DNA of 40,504 nt from an uncultured Clostridia bacterium. Lineage in GTDB: Bacteria; Bacillota; Clostridia; Oscillospirales; Acutalibacteraceae. The DNA is taken from contig CALWIO010000020.1 of NCBI GenBank assembly GCA_944380765.1, positions 1 to 40,504 of the forward strand, read 5' to 3'. Made by a program: the position numbers and the translations under genes. Position 1 is the stretch's first letter. The number at the start of each line of letters is the position of its first letter. The notes beneath the pieces are model-generated. The model saw only the letters and a program-made list of their open reading frames with translations, did not search any database and had not been told where the DNA came from. Below are positions 40,484 through 40,504 of the stretch, piece after piece.

Positions 40484-40504
40484 AATTGAATTAACCGAGA
40501 TGTT

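Overview
The window looks like chromosome of a Gram-positive anaerobe of class Clostridia, probably an uncultured Oscillospiraceae/Ruminococcaceae relative of medium GC. The clues are compact AGGAGG-type ribosome binding sites, several TTG/GTG starts, sigma-A promoters with exact 17-bp spacers, a GluRS-GlnRS gene pair, a TSCPD-domain gene, an ECF sigma factor paired with a DUF4367-like membrane protein, and a BspA-type leucine-rich-repeat surface protease. This assignment is inference from gene content; no 16S gene is present.

Layout. 1-690: gene-free, with a duplicated ~60-bp element and the terminator of the first operon. 691-3817 (minus): ahcY, a RING/DUF2628-like membrane protein and galU in one operon. 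3987-5660: a TTG-started membrane protein with nine 11-residue Lys/Pro repeats. 5811-10861: a sugar-use operon (carboxylesterase, GH31 glycosidase, GPH-family symporter). 11210-11326: a 5S rRNA gene standing alone with its own promoter and terminator. 11448-12305: a thioredoxin-reductase-like flavoprotein lacking the usual NADPH motif. 12457-16958: the rod-shape operon mreB-mreC-mreD-PBP2. 16973-19754: rpsO-pnp, with a structured rpsO leader and a very long hairpin just before pnp. 19844-20293 (minus): a small helical protein. 20419-25376: a glycerophosphodiesterase, gltX, glnS and a four-helix membrane protein. 25460-29683 (minus): prfB, then a proB-proA-membrane protein operon, separated by a possible structured RNA on the plus strand. 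29916-33579: a tightly overlapping operon of a PLP aminotransferase, rsmA, a TSCPD protein and the CCA-adding enzyme. 33780-35761: two small membrane proteins, an ECF sigma factor and its probable membrane partner. 35901-39374: a large secreted subtilisin/BspA-LRR protein whose upstream region is a 17-bp-arm inverted repeat with a -10 element in the loop. 39375-39637: possible remains of a decayed gene. 39638-40483: a visibly AT-rich unknown membrane protein.

Most genes are housekeeping: cell-wall elongation, translation, RNA turnover, proline synthesis and the methyl cycle. The accessory parts are the esterase-GH31-GPH operon, which reads as import and intracellular breakdown of a possibly acylated alpha-linked oligosaccharide, and the sigma factor/secreted protease region at the right end. 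No complete new defence, mobile or CRISPR system is visible. The least expected signals are the pnp leader hairpin, the lone 5S gene, the atypical TrxB-like enzyme and the inverted repeat in front of the secreted protease.
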